DNA of 64,000 nt from Neonectria sp. B-13 (GCA_002682825.1 NOKP01000024.1:558001-622000); one strand, 5' to 3'. Positions 1 to 12,493 are shown, counted from the stretch's first letter. Numbers and translations are program-made. The notes: generated by a model from the sequence alone, not told the origin.

Positions 1-2
1 AG

Positions 3-3000
3 GACAGAGCTCTTATAACTCTGGCTGAGGAGTGCAATAAGCTGACAAATGACATAAAAAAGGAGCTGCAGACCCTCAAGCCCAAACGGCGCAAATCCAA
101 GGCCCAGAGCGGCCTTGCGGCTCTGAAAACATTAATGGTTGATCCGAAGATTAAAGACCTGGAGAAACAGCTCCGACACTGCCGCGATCAGCTTCATTTC
201 CACATTGCCGCCTTTTCAAGGTAAGCGTGTAACTGACGCATCGGAAAACCATCTAAAGATTGAAATCTTAACAATACAATGACTAACTCAAAGGCGGCAG
301 TGAAACCCTCAAAGCAATGCTGGCGATATCCAAAGAGGATGGACCCAAGTTGACTCGACTTGAGCTCTCCATCACTCAACTGAGGCAGACGATGCAGGAT
401 ATGACGACCATGAATGATGACTCCATCAGTGACCAAGCCCTGGACCAATTGAAAAATCTGCTGCATGTCGGGCAGGACGTGTTAAATGAGGTCGCCCAAG
501 ACCGAATCCTGAGAGGGATCAAGTCAGGGTTCGAGGACATGTCCTACCGCTACCAGAGCATCGATAGTCCCTTCAGAGAGACGTTCGAATGAATTTTGGA
601 CCTCGACAGGAAATCCCCAGAGGCTACCAAGTTTACCCAGTGGCTATCGTCAGGAGATAGCATCTTCCACATATGCGGCAAGCTTGGCTCGGGCAAGTCT
701 ACGCTGAGTCAGTAACTAAATCTCCTTGTTGTACTTAAATATTCCCATCTTTCTTATTCCCGTCTTTCTAAGCTATTCCAGGCTCCTCTGCCCTTGCCAA
801 GAAGACACGAGAAAGGCTGGGAAAGAAGACCGATATTAGAGACTAATGTATACCAGTGAAGAAGCTGTGTAGGCATGAGCGGACTAGAATCGAGCTAGAG
901 AAGTGGACGAGTAGGTCAACCCCACCAAAGAAGCTTTTCGTGGCTTTTTCTTTAGCTAACAGTTGGTTAGAGGCCAAGGGAGGGCGAAAGCTAATTATAG
1001 CCAACTTCTTTTTTTATGCCCTTGGCTCAGATCCCCGACAGAAGTCTTTGATGGGCCTCTATAGAACTCTGCTATACCAGATCTTGACAGCAAGCCCAGG
1101 CCTCATGCATGATCTTTTTCCAGATCAATTGACCAGGGCCCTGTCACAGTGAAAGATCCATTCAACCTACGAGATCCTTGACGATGACATCAAGCGGGCT
1201 TACGAACGCCTGTCAAAGCAACAAAATGGCAATTTGTTTGGCGGGTACTGTTTTAGCTTCTTCATCGACGGCCTTGACGAGTACCAGGCAACCACCTCAG
1301 TTGACCGTCGCGAAATGGTGCGCTCCCTGACGGATTTGGCCAACAGCATCTCAGGCAACTTCAAAATATGTGTCTCGAGTCGCATTGAAAATCCGTTTAT
1401 GGACATGTTCTCCGAGGACACCAGGCTCTACCTTCACGACTTGACAATGTCAGATATGGAGGAATATGTTCAGGGAAATCTGCAACACGTCGGAACCGAG
1501 GAAGAACGCTGGCAGCTCGCCTCGTCCATCACCAAGAAGGCAGAGGGCGTATTCCTCTGGGTTGTCTTAGTTGTTCAGAAGATCCGAAAACAATCAGATG
1601 ATGGGGTCAGGTTTTACGGGCTGCTCAGCGAGATTGAGTCGCTCCCGACCGAGTTGAACGAACTGTTCCAACGAATCCTAGATACTCTCGGAACAGGAGA
1701 TCGCCGGCTGGTTAGCCATGCCGTCTCCCTTCTCCAGTTCTTAGACATGATTCCTGAGGCCAAAAATATGCACTTATGGCTTAACTTGAGCGATTTCTAC
1801 TTTCTCGAGGACTACGAAGCCGATCTGCGGTTTGCCGAGGTCGCACAATTCCCAGAGCGGGGGACCGAGACAGCCAAGAAAAGTGAAATTGGCGCCAGGC
1901 GGCGACTGAGGGGCGTCTTCAGAGGACTTGTGGAAGCAGACAAGGCAAACGACCTTGACTTCACCCATCGTTCCGTAGGAGACTTTTTCAAACAGGAGAA
2001 GGTTCGGATCGAAATGCACGACGAGTCCTTCAGCAGCATGGAGGCGCTGTCCCAACTCAAACTCGCGAGTATGAAACAATACTGGTGGGATGCAGAACGA
2101 CAGAATGGAAACAAAGATGATGAGGGAAAAAAGATGGAACAGGAAGTTCTCAGCCATCACTCGATACTGGTAGCATGCCTCGTTGAACAACGACGAAGTC
2201 AGCAGCTCGACGCACCCCCTTTTGTTTTCCTTGGATGTCTTGATACCATCTCCCAGCTATCTGTGAGCAAAACGGTCAGCCGCGCCTTCACTTGCGACAA
2301 AACCGCATTTCGCATCCACCTCGCTCGGAAAAACTACATGGGCCCCCCGCCATACTCTGACTACGAAATCTGTCACACCTCACGAGTTCGACATCTCGTG
2401 TCATACCCTTACCCAGACCGCAGGTATTGGAAAGAGTCTACGGAGAGACAACTTAATACCGAGAACTCTGCGGTACTATGGAGGGAAGCTGATGAGTATG
2501 TGGATGAGATAGAGGAATACTCAAGCGCCGTGATCTCGCCACTGTTCACCGAGTTATGTTTGGGGCGATTGGATTACCCCCTTTGGAGAACTATGCGCAT
2601 CCACGACATGCCTCTGGAATCGGATAAGCTGGTCATGCTTGTGTACTTTGCTATAGGAGCTGGCATTGGCCGAACTATCTGGACACGAAGATCCACCACT
2701 AGTGCCGTCGATGACGACGATGACGATAACGAGGATCAGGGCGCATTAAAAGTTGCTGGTCTCTTCTTTCTGCGACATCTTTTCGAATATAAAATCGTGT
2801 CTCCAAACTTACTGACGTACTTGGCGTTCGGTGGCGAGTTTTGCTTCATCCGCATTGCCGCTGGAAACCAGCGATTGTCCATCTGGCAGCATTTTCTATG
2901 TTGGTGGGCAACTGTGGCTGCAGCATGCGGAGATTTTGAATCAGCGGGAGATACTAGTCTTGATGCTGAGTCCTCGAACGACTGCAATGAGCAGTCTAAC

Positions 3001-3405
3001 GCAACTTACGTACTGGAAACCTTTATACGGAACGGCGCAGATCTGCAACTGGTGCTCAAAATTGAAGATGGGGAAGACGTTCCACCCGGTGGTGCAGATG
3101 ATATATGGGTAGCATATTCCTTGGAGATGATCCCGGTTGGTGGGGAAGCGCTGAAGCTGGACGTGGTGGTAAACCTCCAAACTCGAATGCATCTCAGTAG
3201 CTACCCGTACAGACCACCGATCCAACGGTACTGGGAACTATGTGAAGACGAAAGGATGCCTCAGCCGTTGCCAAATTCACCACTTTCTGTGAGAGATTGG
3301 ATCGATCGCTCTCGGCTGCCGAATAAAGATGTCTTGTTAAAGTTGATAGATGAGAAGTTGGAGATCGCAGAACAGGATCCTGTACCAATGTCTGACCCAA
3401 GCTAG
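3..3405 (+). pseudogene. NACHT/NLR (STAND) receptor, 5' end off window, two premature stops
   Basis: Fungal NLR-type signalling NTPase, a cytosolic class linked to non-self recognition and cell death. The frame is open from base 3, so the start is off the left edge. Introns fit at 221-300 and 708-856 (branch GACTAAT at 841); the second rebuilds an ATG from 707 and 857-858, giving STLM followed by KKLCRH. Walker A GKLGSGKST is at 677-703, an NFFFYA block near 1005, Walker B FSFFIDGLDE at 1252-1281, and the DFTHRSVGDFF block usual after NACHT (DUF7791-like) near 1957. No ankyrin, WD40 or TPR repeats are visible; the C-terminal third is unrecognised and has an Asp-rich run near 2710. In-frame TGA codons at 590-592 and 1150-1152 stand where relatives carry Trp (TFEWI; SQW). 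Otherwise all segments join in frame, so decay is recent, or the stops are sequence errors. Confidence 0.8.
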
Positions 3406-4554
3406 GATGAATGGGAAGGTGTGAGAATAGAATATACATAGCTATAATTCAATACAGTCTTATAATAGGCGTTTTACCGGGCTCTACATAGCCATAAACC
3501 ATCAAATCGTTAACGTGTTCTGGGCTGCTCATTCCTCCTGCACAGGAATAAATGCTCTTCATGCGTCTGGATTTAATAAGCGCGTTCAAACCTGAAAATA
3601 AACTCCAATGAAAGTGCGATGTCTTTAACCCTTAAAGCCTCGGTTTTCGATATCTATCGTGTTCCTCGGAGACTTCCTTCGTCGTTTTCCTATGTTCTTG
3701 CTTCTGGACTCTCTCACTTCCACTCCCTCCTTTAAATGCATAGTCTGAATATTACATGACACAACCTGACACTGGTTGGAACAGAACGTTACTTACATCA
3801 TGGAGCAATCTCAGTTTCGATGCGAGAAAACTCCGTATGTTCCTCCAGGATCACCCCAAATCCGTCTGCAAGTCACTAATCGAGTATTCGGTAGTGCTGC
3901 GGTTGAAAAGCCTGAGAACATAGCATCGCACATATATCTTCTTGTTCTTGGTAAACTGGAACAGGCAAGTCAAATTTCATTACTAAGACCTTGGGGTGTT
4001 CAGATAGTGACGGCATTGACGAGATCATTGGCCATGGACTGGACTCGTGTAAATCTGATAGCTCGTTGCCCAGCTATCCAAACATGATGATTAGGTTTAG
4101 AAGTCTAATGAGGAATAAGATGTTGAGTAATGTAGCTAGCAACCTTTATCTGGCCATTTTTCAAAGGAATATCTATGGGTACTATTGTTGACTCTAGTTT
4201 TTATATGAAATAAAACTGGTATAATAGTAAGAACTTTCTCGATTGTGTTGCCATTGTGCTAGGTCCTAACAAACAGTGATAGATGTTACCGTGATTTCAA
4301 CATCAAACTATCGATCCTTGTATATTGCAATCAATGCTCGTCAATGTCAAATTAATTTGAGGCACTGTACGGAGTACTAGGCTCCGGATTCTGACGTAGT
4401 AAGTGCAGTCGCAATGGGATATTTTTACTTCAACAGCTCAAGTTTGGGCCCACTACTTGTCGTTTGCTTGTGAGGAGTGTATGTGTCATTGCCAAAACTT
4501 CATCAGACCTGCTCAGTGAAAACCATCGCTACAATACAAGCTGTTGGCAAGCGA
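3406..4554. other. Intergenic; possible SDR scrap on + strand near 3.9-4.1 kb
   Basis: No intact gene recognised. On the + strand around 4010-4085 the reading LTRSLAMDWTRVNL resembles the helix after the catalytic YxxxK of SOU2-like short-chain dehydrogenases. It is short, has no ATG-led frame and lacks the nucleotide-binding part. At best it is a decayed fragment. Confidence 0.3.
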
Positions 4555-5820
4555 TCAAGGCCCGCAAGATCCGAAGTAAGGACTTTGGAAGTCATCGTCC
4601 CTATCCCCCTGTACAGCCCAATAACCATTTCTAGCTGTTGCGTCGTCGATTTTCCCCCACAAAGATGCCGACCATATCTTGGGCGCCAGAGCGTATTGAC
4701 CGTTAAGGTAGCGCCAGAACTGGTGATCTAAAAAGCCTCGCGGTCTTCCCCCCCCCTTTGCGATTTTCAGGGCGGTTTTGTACAGATCTTTGAAGGCGGA
4801 ACTCGTGATGGAGACTGTGAAAGGTTCCTGGAGGCTTGTGTAACGGACGACAAACACATCCAGAGTCTTGAGCATGTCATCAAAATGAACAGGTGCCGAT
4901 GTAGGAAGATTCAGCTTGAGTGCTAAATGTAAATGGGAGAGTCTGGGAAAGAACGAGTCCAGGATAGAAATGATTGCATTCAAGTCTCCTTGGTCTGGAA
5001 TTGCTTTGCCCAGATGCTGACGTGTGTCGATCGACCACACTATCTCGAGGGACGACATGGCTGATAGCCGTTGAGGTAGGACTAGCGTTGACAGGTGGGT
5101 AAGGAGAGGTTCGCTGGAGAGATGTATCGTGTTTGTCGCATAAAGCACGTCAATGCCTTCGATGTAACTGCGCAGGAGAATGATTAGCATGATCCTATTG
5201 AGCCCCGAAAGGGAATGCTGCTTGTGCAAGACTTACGCCTGTCGACAGGTCAAGAGCCATCCCATGGCGCCAATCCAGCACTTTTCTGGATACGCCCCAT
5301 TCGTAGTCCATTCATCGCAACGGCGCGCTGTACCTCTGCAGCAAGTATCATCTCCCGGTTCCTGGACCTCCCTGTCTCTGTCATGATAAAGGCTATAGTG
5401 GTCTGGCGGGATGCGATGATATGCACACCCCCTCCATTGCCAGAATCTAGGCCGGCTTTTATCCACCCCCAGGAAGTGCCGCGTCTCCGGTCCGCAGTGG
5501 TCGTATGCAATACGGGCAACCCTTTCCGGGTCTTTCGGATTTAGCGGGTGATCCAGGGTAAGATCCATGTGGATTCGACGGTCGCCAAACGCGATGATCA
5601 GGATCTCCCGTCGGATCTTGGGTGGCAGCTTGGAAAAAAGCGGAGAGGTTTGTTTTGGTGCGGCAAGATCCTCTGTCGAAGTCGCTGGCGTCAGAGAATG
5701 CGGTCGCGGGTCGGGGAGGCGAGGTAGGTCAGGCTCGGGGATATCGGGGCCTTTGCCTTTGGACCTGGTTTCGTGTTTGTGCCGTTTGTCTTCAATCCAT
5801 GCTTTGAATCGTCGCTTCAT
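4555..5820 (-). CDS. DUF7730/F-box-like domain protein, 398 aa, two exons
   Basis: Exon 1 is 5820-5237 and exon 2 5167-4555, with a 69-nt GTAAGT-CAG intron between them that joins phases exactly. The N-terminus is basic and Pro-rich. It is followed near residue 62 by FSKLPPKIRREILIIAFG, the F-box-like helix that opens fungal DUF7730 proteins. After the junction comes AYIEGIDVLYATNTIHLSS, matching the conserved YxEgixxLYxxNTF block of that family. Such proteins are numerous in Pezizomycotina and are presumed substrate adaptors, but no biochemical role is established for this type. Length is ordinary, there is no signal peptide, and the reading is intact. The start is the only in-frame ATG before the basic segment. 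Function beyond the family name is inference. Confidence 0.75.
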
Positions 5821-6308
5821 GATGGTGGAAAATGAAAAGTGCCTAATAGAAAGTTGGTGGTGTTGGTGATTGGAGAGAAGGATGAATGATCCAGAGTCAC
5901 ACAGCGCGGGGGCAGCATCTTATAAGTTCTCACATAGATTGTACTGTGCCAATAATACTGCACACTGTCCTGAGCTTTACAACCTGTCTACAACCAATAT
6001 GACAAAATTACATCCAGCACGTACAGTTGTTGCTGACCAGACGCTCAAATGTGAGCTTTTATGTGGTGCACAGAGATGAATGGTATGGAGAAACTGATAA
6101 CAAGATCTATCGAGAGTAGAGATAGCGTACATAGTTATGGGGCTTTCAAAGAAGCACTTAAATATGAAATATGATTGCTACTATGAAGTACTGAAGCCTC
6201 TAACTTCCATCTTTGCCCTCACCACCACCCTCATACTGATTGGAACCGCCCCGTGGAGCAGAAGAATCAACAAAACAACAAGAGAGTTTCCAGATTTAGC
6301 TGCCAGCT
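5821..6308. other. Intergenic, nothing recognised
   Basis: Upstream region of the DUF7730 gene and 3' flank of the LysM gene. Short frames here have no family resemblance or splice support. Confidence 0.5.
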
Positions 6309-7985
6309 TTAGCCTCGACTGGTTGCCGTGCTCGTGGCAGTCGGTCTGGTAACCATTGTTCCTTCCGAGGTAGCAATCGAGCTTCCAGAGTCGGCATCAA
6401 CGCCGACACAGAGATAGGAATCACGCTTCAACCCATCGCACTCTAGCCCCAGGGCCCTGTTCCAGGCGATCAAGTTATCTTTAGTGGCACCGTTGGCTTT
6501 GGCAATAGACTTGCACGTGTCCTTTCCGACACCAGCCAATAGCTATTACAGTCAGCTGAGATGCTTGTCTGAGTTGGCATGTTTGTTGCTGGGCTGGTGG
6601 GGGTTGGCGCATCGCCAGTCCTGGTAGTCGGCGTGTCAGGGATGGCCACACAGTACCACGTGTTATCCTTGATATCCTCGCAGTCATTCAGGACAGAAGG
6701 GTTCATCGAGACGAAATCGCCTAACTCAAAGGTTCCAAATATGGAAACTATCAAATGACATTTCTCTCCTCCGGTGGTGTAGTACCAGGACTTGCAGTCC
6801 TTGGGGCTGCCGCTGGGAACCGAGCTAGGCTTGGCCGTCACAGTCGGAGGCATGGGCAGCTCATTCGCCAGGCCGACGCAGTACCAGGTGTCCTTAAAGA
6901 GACCATCGCAGTTCTTCTTGAGAGCTGGGTTGTACTGGAAGAACTGCTCCTCCGAGAGGTAGTTGTAGATGTTCAAAATGTCACGGCAGGTCTCGTCAGC
7001 TTCCGCCTGGTAGAAGTTTTGACAATTGGTGGGCATAGGGCCATGGGTTGGATCTGGGGTGAAGTCAGAGTCGACAGGTGCGAGAGTGGTGGGATTGTGC
7101 TTGGTTGGGCTTGGAGGAGGAGTAAAGTCTGCCGTCGACGTGGACCACTCGAGACTGGCGGTCGCATTGGAACGTAGTCCAACGCAGACCCAGTAGTCGA
7201 CGAGGAGTCCCGAGCAGTCAGTGTGCACTTCGGGGTTCCACTTGAAACTGGTTTCGCAATGTCAGCGGCTCAGCCATGTCTCTCTCGGTTGGATTGACTT
7301 ACAAGTCCTCCTTCTTCATAAAAGAACTATATCGATTCAGAATCGTGACGCAGGTACTACCGGGCAAGACGAGATGCCAGTTGCTGCAATCCTCTGGTTG
7401 TCCAGACTGGGTGGCCTTAGGTGGCCACGCCATGTCAGTGGTAGGTGTAGTAATGTTCCAGGTCGAGACCGGGTTCCGGACAGAATACGTGGTGTTGACA
7501 GAGGTGGTGGTAATCAGTGAAGACGTGTGGCCTGGAGTGCTGGCAGTCGTCGTGGAGTCCCCTGTTGTTGAATCTTTTACATTGGTTGAAGTGGAAGTGT
7601 CCGGGGTTGGAGTGGAAGCCTTCTTCGTTGATGTGAATGTCACCTTTGTCGACTGCGTGGTTGATGCACCGGTCTTGCTAGTCATGATTGAGGTTTTGGT
7701 GAGTGAGGTACCATGGTTTCCAACGCCGACGCAGTAGGCCCACTTTAGCCAGATATTCTTCCGGCAGTCTTTCGGAACTGCGGGGTTCCAGGCCAGAAAC
7801 TGCTTTTTGCTGATGTAGTACTTTCTGGGAATAGCCTCGCAGTCATCCCCTTTCTTGACGGTATACCAGGCGTTGCAGTTCTTGGGCTGCCCATGGTGAA
7901 CTGGACCGCCTGGCCTGCTGTGTCGGGCCATGGCGTTGGGTAAGCATGCCCAGAAGAACAGCAGTAGGCGGATAAAAGAGCGCAT
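6309..7985 (-). CDS. Secreted multi-LysM protein; fifth LysM out of frame
   Basis: Chitin-binding LysM protein of the secreted effector or self-protection type. The start at 7985 gives a clean signal peptide (MRSFIRLLLFFWACLPNAMA). A 55-nt intron (7302-7248) joins KKEDF to FKWNPEV inside LysM 2. Five LysM units are recognisable by their Cys-x-x-W/Y start and the closing CVGV/CVGL/CVAI: LysM1 (residues about 36-87), a Ser/Thr-rich linker, LysM2 across the intron, LysM3 (NCQNFY), LysM4 (DCKSWYY) and LysM5 (DCNSYWLV). In LysM5 one base seems lost near 6521-6530. The frame in use stops at 6470, while the remaining LysM5 (GKDTCKSIAK to CVGV) is in another frame ending at 6309. Spacing to the other units fits exactly one missing base. 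The product is therefore a four-LysM protein with a foreign tail, or the deletion is a sequence error. The chitinase gene is 12 kb away. Confidence 0.8.
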
Positions 7986-10129
7986 GGTGCCAGATGCCGT
8001 TCCGGAATGCCGCAACGGGTGAACGAGAGTGCGCGGTAGAAATGGCGAGACGTAAAATGATGAACAGGTTAATGAGCGTGTGGGAGGGAGTTGCTCAAGG
8101 AAAGGGAGGATAAGAGTGTTTGCAGTTGAGGCCGAGCCAGAGCCTTTGACATTGAACAAAGAGTGAAAGACAGTAGTATTGGCCTTGGACTGAACGCAAA
8201 GGCCAAAGTACCTGCCCCTGTTGTACTGCAAGAGTTGATCATTACCTCGGACGCCGGCAACAAGCTTCTGTAAGTGATGCCATCGTTGGTTGATCATGTC
8301 GTGAAACGCCACGGCTGGCGCAACTGCACGAAGAAATTAAACCATGGCTACAGAAAGACCGTATGCAATACGACCTCTTGATGCCTAAACGGCGTCTCGT
8401 ACGGCTGAGAGGTGTTGGTTGGGGCTGAACATCAGACGGGAGATTAAGTTCTCTCCACATGAGCGCCATTAGGCCCAATCGGAGAATATACAACCGTAAA
8501 GCGTAAAAAGGCGTTCTGATGATCCTTTGCAAGGCGCATGTAGGATCGCCCCCAGGATCCTTTACGGGGAATCCCCTGGGACCGATCAAAGCTTCTCAAT
8601 ATGTACTTCTACCAACACCAAGGCTGAGTACCTGCGTCGTTTCAAGTCCGCTGATCGGGTCGTCCCATCCCCACTTGCGCGCCGTGCCGATCCTCGCCTA
8701 GCCCTGGTTGACGACCAATAGCTCCCGGGTACAATGAAACTATTCAGCTGACGTATGGGTCTGACAATATCGACGAAACGCCAGTTCCGGGGGACCTCCG
8801 CAAACGTTAAAGGTCTATTTTAAATCTCTAAGCTCCCCGTTCATCGTGATGTTTATGGATCCTGCGAGGCAGATCAAGGGCTTCATCGGTGTCATAGCAA
8901 ATAACGCAATTCAGCATCTGAAACCGTTGTTGGTTGTTGTTTCTAGACTTGCCGAGTGCTGCCGTTGAACGACTTTGGCGCCGAACATTCGCATAGACGG
9001 ATGGGTTAGAGAACGAGCATGGGCTCACAATGACCATGATCTGGCCGGCGTTAAGGAACAATTGCATTTCTTCTTCATCCCCAGAAGTTGCTACTCACTT
9101 CCCCCCATTTTATCTCATAGCGTCCTATCCGTCAGTCCCTCACCTTCAAGCTCGTTCTTTTGACTGCTTTGGGGCTACGCTACTTCGTTGCGATTTACAG
9201 ATTTTGCAGCCTACACTTCTGCTTCACTCTTTCTACACTATTTTGCTTCTCTACACGGAAGTGTATGGTTTTTGCGACCAGCAAAGAAGACCCGACATTA
9301 TAACGGTGTTTCGTCGGAATTCTACGTGGACTGTTGTGCCCCGGCCATAACCTGCGTCGAAGGATTTAACGGAATAATGCACTTAAATTATCTCACCAGT
9401 CCGTGTCTCTTTCTACCACTTTCCGGTGTATTGTAGACCTACACCTGCATTTGGAGGTACCATGCCTGTGACGCCACTTTTGCACGGGGTACAGGGTGGC
9501 ACATGGGCGTCCGATGCGCCGCCTAAGCTTAGGCACTTGCTGCAAAATAACGTACGTACCTCCTAGTTATTGGGCAGCTACAACAATCATTAGCTCTTTT
9601 ACAGTACGCTTTAACAGTACTAAAATAAAATAAAAACTAAGCAGGTTAGTTATCCCTTAACTCACATACCACCAAGACTAATCCATGCTAACTTCCGTAG
9701 ATAATTTTAGCTGGCGACTCCGCTGGAGGAAACCTCGCGCTAGCTCTCCTCTCTCACATTAATGCCATCGTATGAAGTTGACTTATGAGTATGGCCGAGC
9801 CTGAAAAGTAGGGCGAAGCCTACAAAGATTTTGAAGACCTCATAGTGACTAGGTGAAGGGGGAAGTCAAGTCGCATTGGAACAAACTATAAGGGCTACAT
9901 AGAGCGCTGTAGCTTAATATTAAGCGGACGTTTTCTAGAAGTAGGTGGATACTATTTACAGGGTAATGATGATGATGATGATAATCTCACTTACCCTGGC
10001 CCCTCGCCAAGCGATATGCAGGCTACAGCAATTATATATCGGTTTACGTACATCTAGATTCTTCCACTTCCTGAAAACGAACTTAGAGCCTCGTCACGGC
10101 CTGCCATGGCCTAATTGCCCGTTCCATTG
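7986..10129. other. 2.1-kb intergenic region, no gene recognised
   Basis: Upstream region of the LysM gene. Frames up to about 115 codons exist on both strands but show no domain, signal peptide or intron logic. A short GAT microsatellite is at about 9966-9982. Base composition is near neutral except for mild AT richness at 9580-9660. Confidence 0.5.
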
Positions 10130-10445
10130 TTAGGCTGCCCTCGTGGCATGTGGTGACGCCTCAGCGAAGTCCAGCACGGCGTTCACCATTTTGGCCCGTG
10201 AGATGGTGTTCGGATTACCTTTCTTACCTTGGTTTGAGCCTCCTAGTAGACTCGGCAGGCTGATGAACGCGTCCCTAACCTCTCTCCTTAATTTCATGCG
10301 TAGTCCTTGTAGTTTTGGGCAGTCCACGAGCACGAGAACGACTCTCCCTCGCGCCGCACGCACGCGCACAGATCGTCATCGCGGAAGCTGCGCTTCTTGG
10401 CAAAGGTGGATAACCAATTGTGATACATGCGCAGCTGCATGCGTA
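10130..10445 (-). mobile_element. LINE (Tad-like) retrotransposon remnant, C-terminal end of pol
   Basis: Read from right to left, one frame gives QLRMYHNWLSTFAKKRSF followed by RDDDLCAC. After a frame shift it continues as VLVLVDCPKLQGLRMKLRRE and VRDAFISLPSLLGG, ending at 10130. This is the Cys-rich/post-RNase H tail of fungal non-LTR retrotransposon polyproteins. No reverse transcriptase, endonuclease or poly(A) tail remains. A related scrap on the opposite strand is at 13.95 kb. Confidence 0.6.
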
Positions 10446-10638
10446 AGCAAATATGCTCGGTTCTTGGCGACTATCTGCTGTATGCTGTTTTAAGTTCTCA
10501 AATTGAGTTGGCATGGGATCCAGTTCTAGTTAATAGTTGAATTTCGAGAGCGTCCAGATGCCGGCTTCATTATCCCGATCCCACCTACCACTGGCTCGGG
10601 ATGCGGCAGGATACTAGTAGGCTAAGTGTTCATTTGTG

Positions 10639-10824
10639 CATCGGAAGGCCCGGAACTCATTACATAATTGTTCTGGCGGAGTTCGTTGTGGTCTGAAGAA
10701 GGCCGACGCTAACTAAATATTCACTGACAGACATCGGAAGGCCCGGAACTCATTACATAATTGTTCTGGCGGAGTTCGTTGTGGTTTGAAGAAGGCCGAC
10801 GCTAACTAAACATTCACTGACAGA
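10639..10824. repeat. 93-bp tandem duplication, two copies
   Basis: Two head-to-tail copies of a 93-bp unit starting CATCGGAAGGCCCGGAACTC (10639-10731 and 10732-10824). By eye they differ at two positions, both C/T transitions. The repeat ends about 90 bp before the EthD start codon and so lies in its probable promoter. Confidence 0.85.
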
Positions 10825-10916
10825 CTTTCTATTAATTCTACCACTGTCCTCAGGTTTTCAAGACAATTGATAGTAGATCGCCAATCTCGAACATCAAGGT
10901 GACCCTTTTGTCAGTC

Positions 10917-11890
10917 ATGGAGGGAAATACGTCCGAAATCAGATTATTCGCCGCAGGCCGACGCAAGCCGGGTATGACCCGTCGAGAGTACGCAGACCAT
11001 AGGTATCTCGTGCACGCTGCTGTTACCGGCGGGGCTGGCAAACTGTTAGATCCAACGTAAGTCTTATGATCGAACTATAACTTTAGGTGACGTGCTGACC
11101 TACCTAATAATAGTTTCTACTCGCAAAATCATGTTCTTGACTCCGCATTTGGCGCACCAGCTGGGAATCCTAACTTGAATCACCTCTGGCTCGTTGGACT
11201 AGAGGCACTCTCGGAATTGGATTTCAGAGATGGCCAGCACCTGGAAAATTACTTCCGCAGTGACCACGTCCGAGACGTAGTGGCCCCCGATGGACCTGCA
11301 TTCATCGATTATGGGGCAACAATATGGATGGTCGGCACCAGAGCTCGTCATGTCACTAGGGGTAACAGAAGCTCTGGTGATGACCAAGAAGCTATCGGAT
11401 CTCAGGAGCTCAACGGTTTCGATGCTTTTTATTTTCTAGCCGCTCCTACCACCGTCGAGATTTCTCCATTGCCATCCGAGCTGCTGGATCAGATATTTTC
11501 TAGATTCTCGGACGAGAACATGCTCGAAGACGTCCTGACTGCTGAATTGTTTACTTGGCTTCCCGAACATGATCTTGCTTCATACTTTGGGAGCGGGACT
11601 AGTGAAGTGCCAAGATACTCGGCAGTCATAAAATTGCACTTTTGCAATAAGTCCTCTTTTCAGAAGGTCCGAGACGCACAGCTAAGAATTGAGAACGAGT
11701 CTTGGTTTTCAAAGGCATTCGATCTGTCAAAGTCTTTCATTCTCTTAAGCCAGGGTCAAGTCGTTTTTACAGATGCCAAGGTGAGACCTCGAACTCTACG
11801 CAGTGTTGCACCTGCCAAACTGTATCTGACTATCTTTTCCTCCAGGAATTCAATCCGAATGCTAAACCAAATTGGGATCTGCTTTTTTGA
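10917..11890 (+). CDS. EthD-domain protein, 283 aa, three exons
   Basis: EthD proteins adopt a ferredoxin-like alpha/beta-barrel fold; fungal members include small tailoring enzymes of polyketide pathways. Exons 10917-11056, 11114-11780 and 11846-11890 join in phase (GTAAGT-TAG and GTGAGA-CAG introns). The N-terminal unit has RKPGMTRREYADHRYLVH and FYSQNHVLDSAF, the EthD hallmark with a histidine near the helix. A second, more diverged unit starts at AFYFLAAPTTVE and includes PRYSAVIKLHF and KSSFQKVRDAQ, so the protein looks like a two-repeat EthD. The frame is open upstream of the chosen ATG, so an additional 5' exon is possible. No cluster enzyme is adjacent; flanks are repeats and AT-rich DNA. 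Substrate unknown. Confidence 0.7.
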
Positions 11891-12008
11891 TTTGTTGTTC
11901 CCCGACTCATGTTCAGAAAGGCCTATTTCTCACTACAGTTCACTCATACTGCAAAATGTTTTCAGTGGAAACAGAAAGTTAAATTGTTTAGATATTTCTA
12001 AACGGTAG

Positions 12009-12360
12009 CAAAATATAGATTATATCATTTTTACTATATATAAACAAGGTTTTATATACTACTATTACTACATAATTAACTTAGAATAAAATTTAAATTG
12101 ATAGTAAAATGATTAAGCATAAGATCTAGATATATAATAAAGACTTTTAATTTATTATACAAATCTTTTAGTATTCTTTTCCTTCTTATCATTATTATAA
12201 TAATCTTATAAGTTATTAATCTTATTATTAACTTAGTATTTAGTCCTCAATTAGAATTTAGCAGTTAAAACTAAACCATATTCAATTTTACAGTTAAATC
12301 TAAACCAGCTTAGGAATAGTATAGTTATAGATGTGTGTGTCTGTGTGTGTGTCCATTGTA
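12009..12360. repeat. AT-rich block
   Basis: About 300 bp of strongly AT-rich DNA with short repeated TTATTAAT-like words and no coding frame, ending in a (TG)n tract near 12330-12352. It has the look of RIP-mutated or decayed transposon DNA. Confidence 0.5.
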
Positions 12361-12493
12361 ATCGTGGTGGTTGTGACTTGAAATCCCTTGGTTCGGACGG
12401 GGCATAGAGTAGCTCCCGTGCAAACTCACACTCAGCTAGCTACCTGCTGCTGTGGGTTTGTGGATGGGTGCAGCATGGGTCGGCGGCCCCAGA

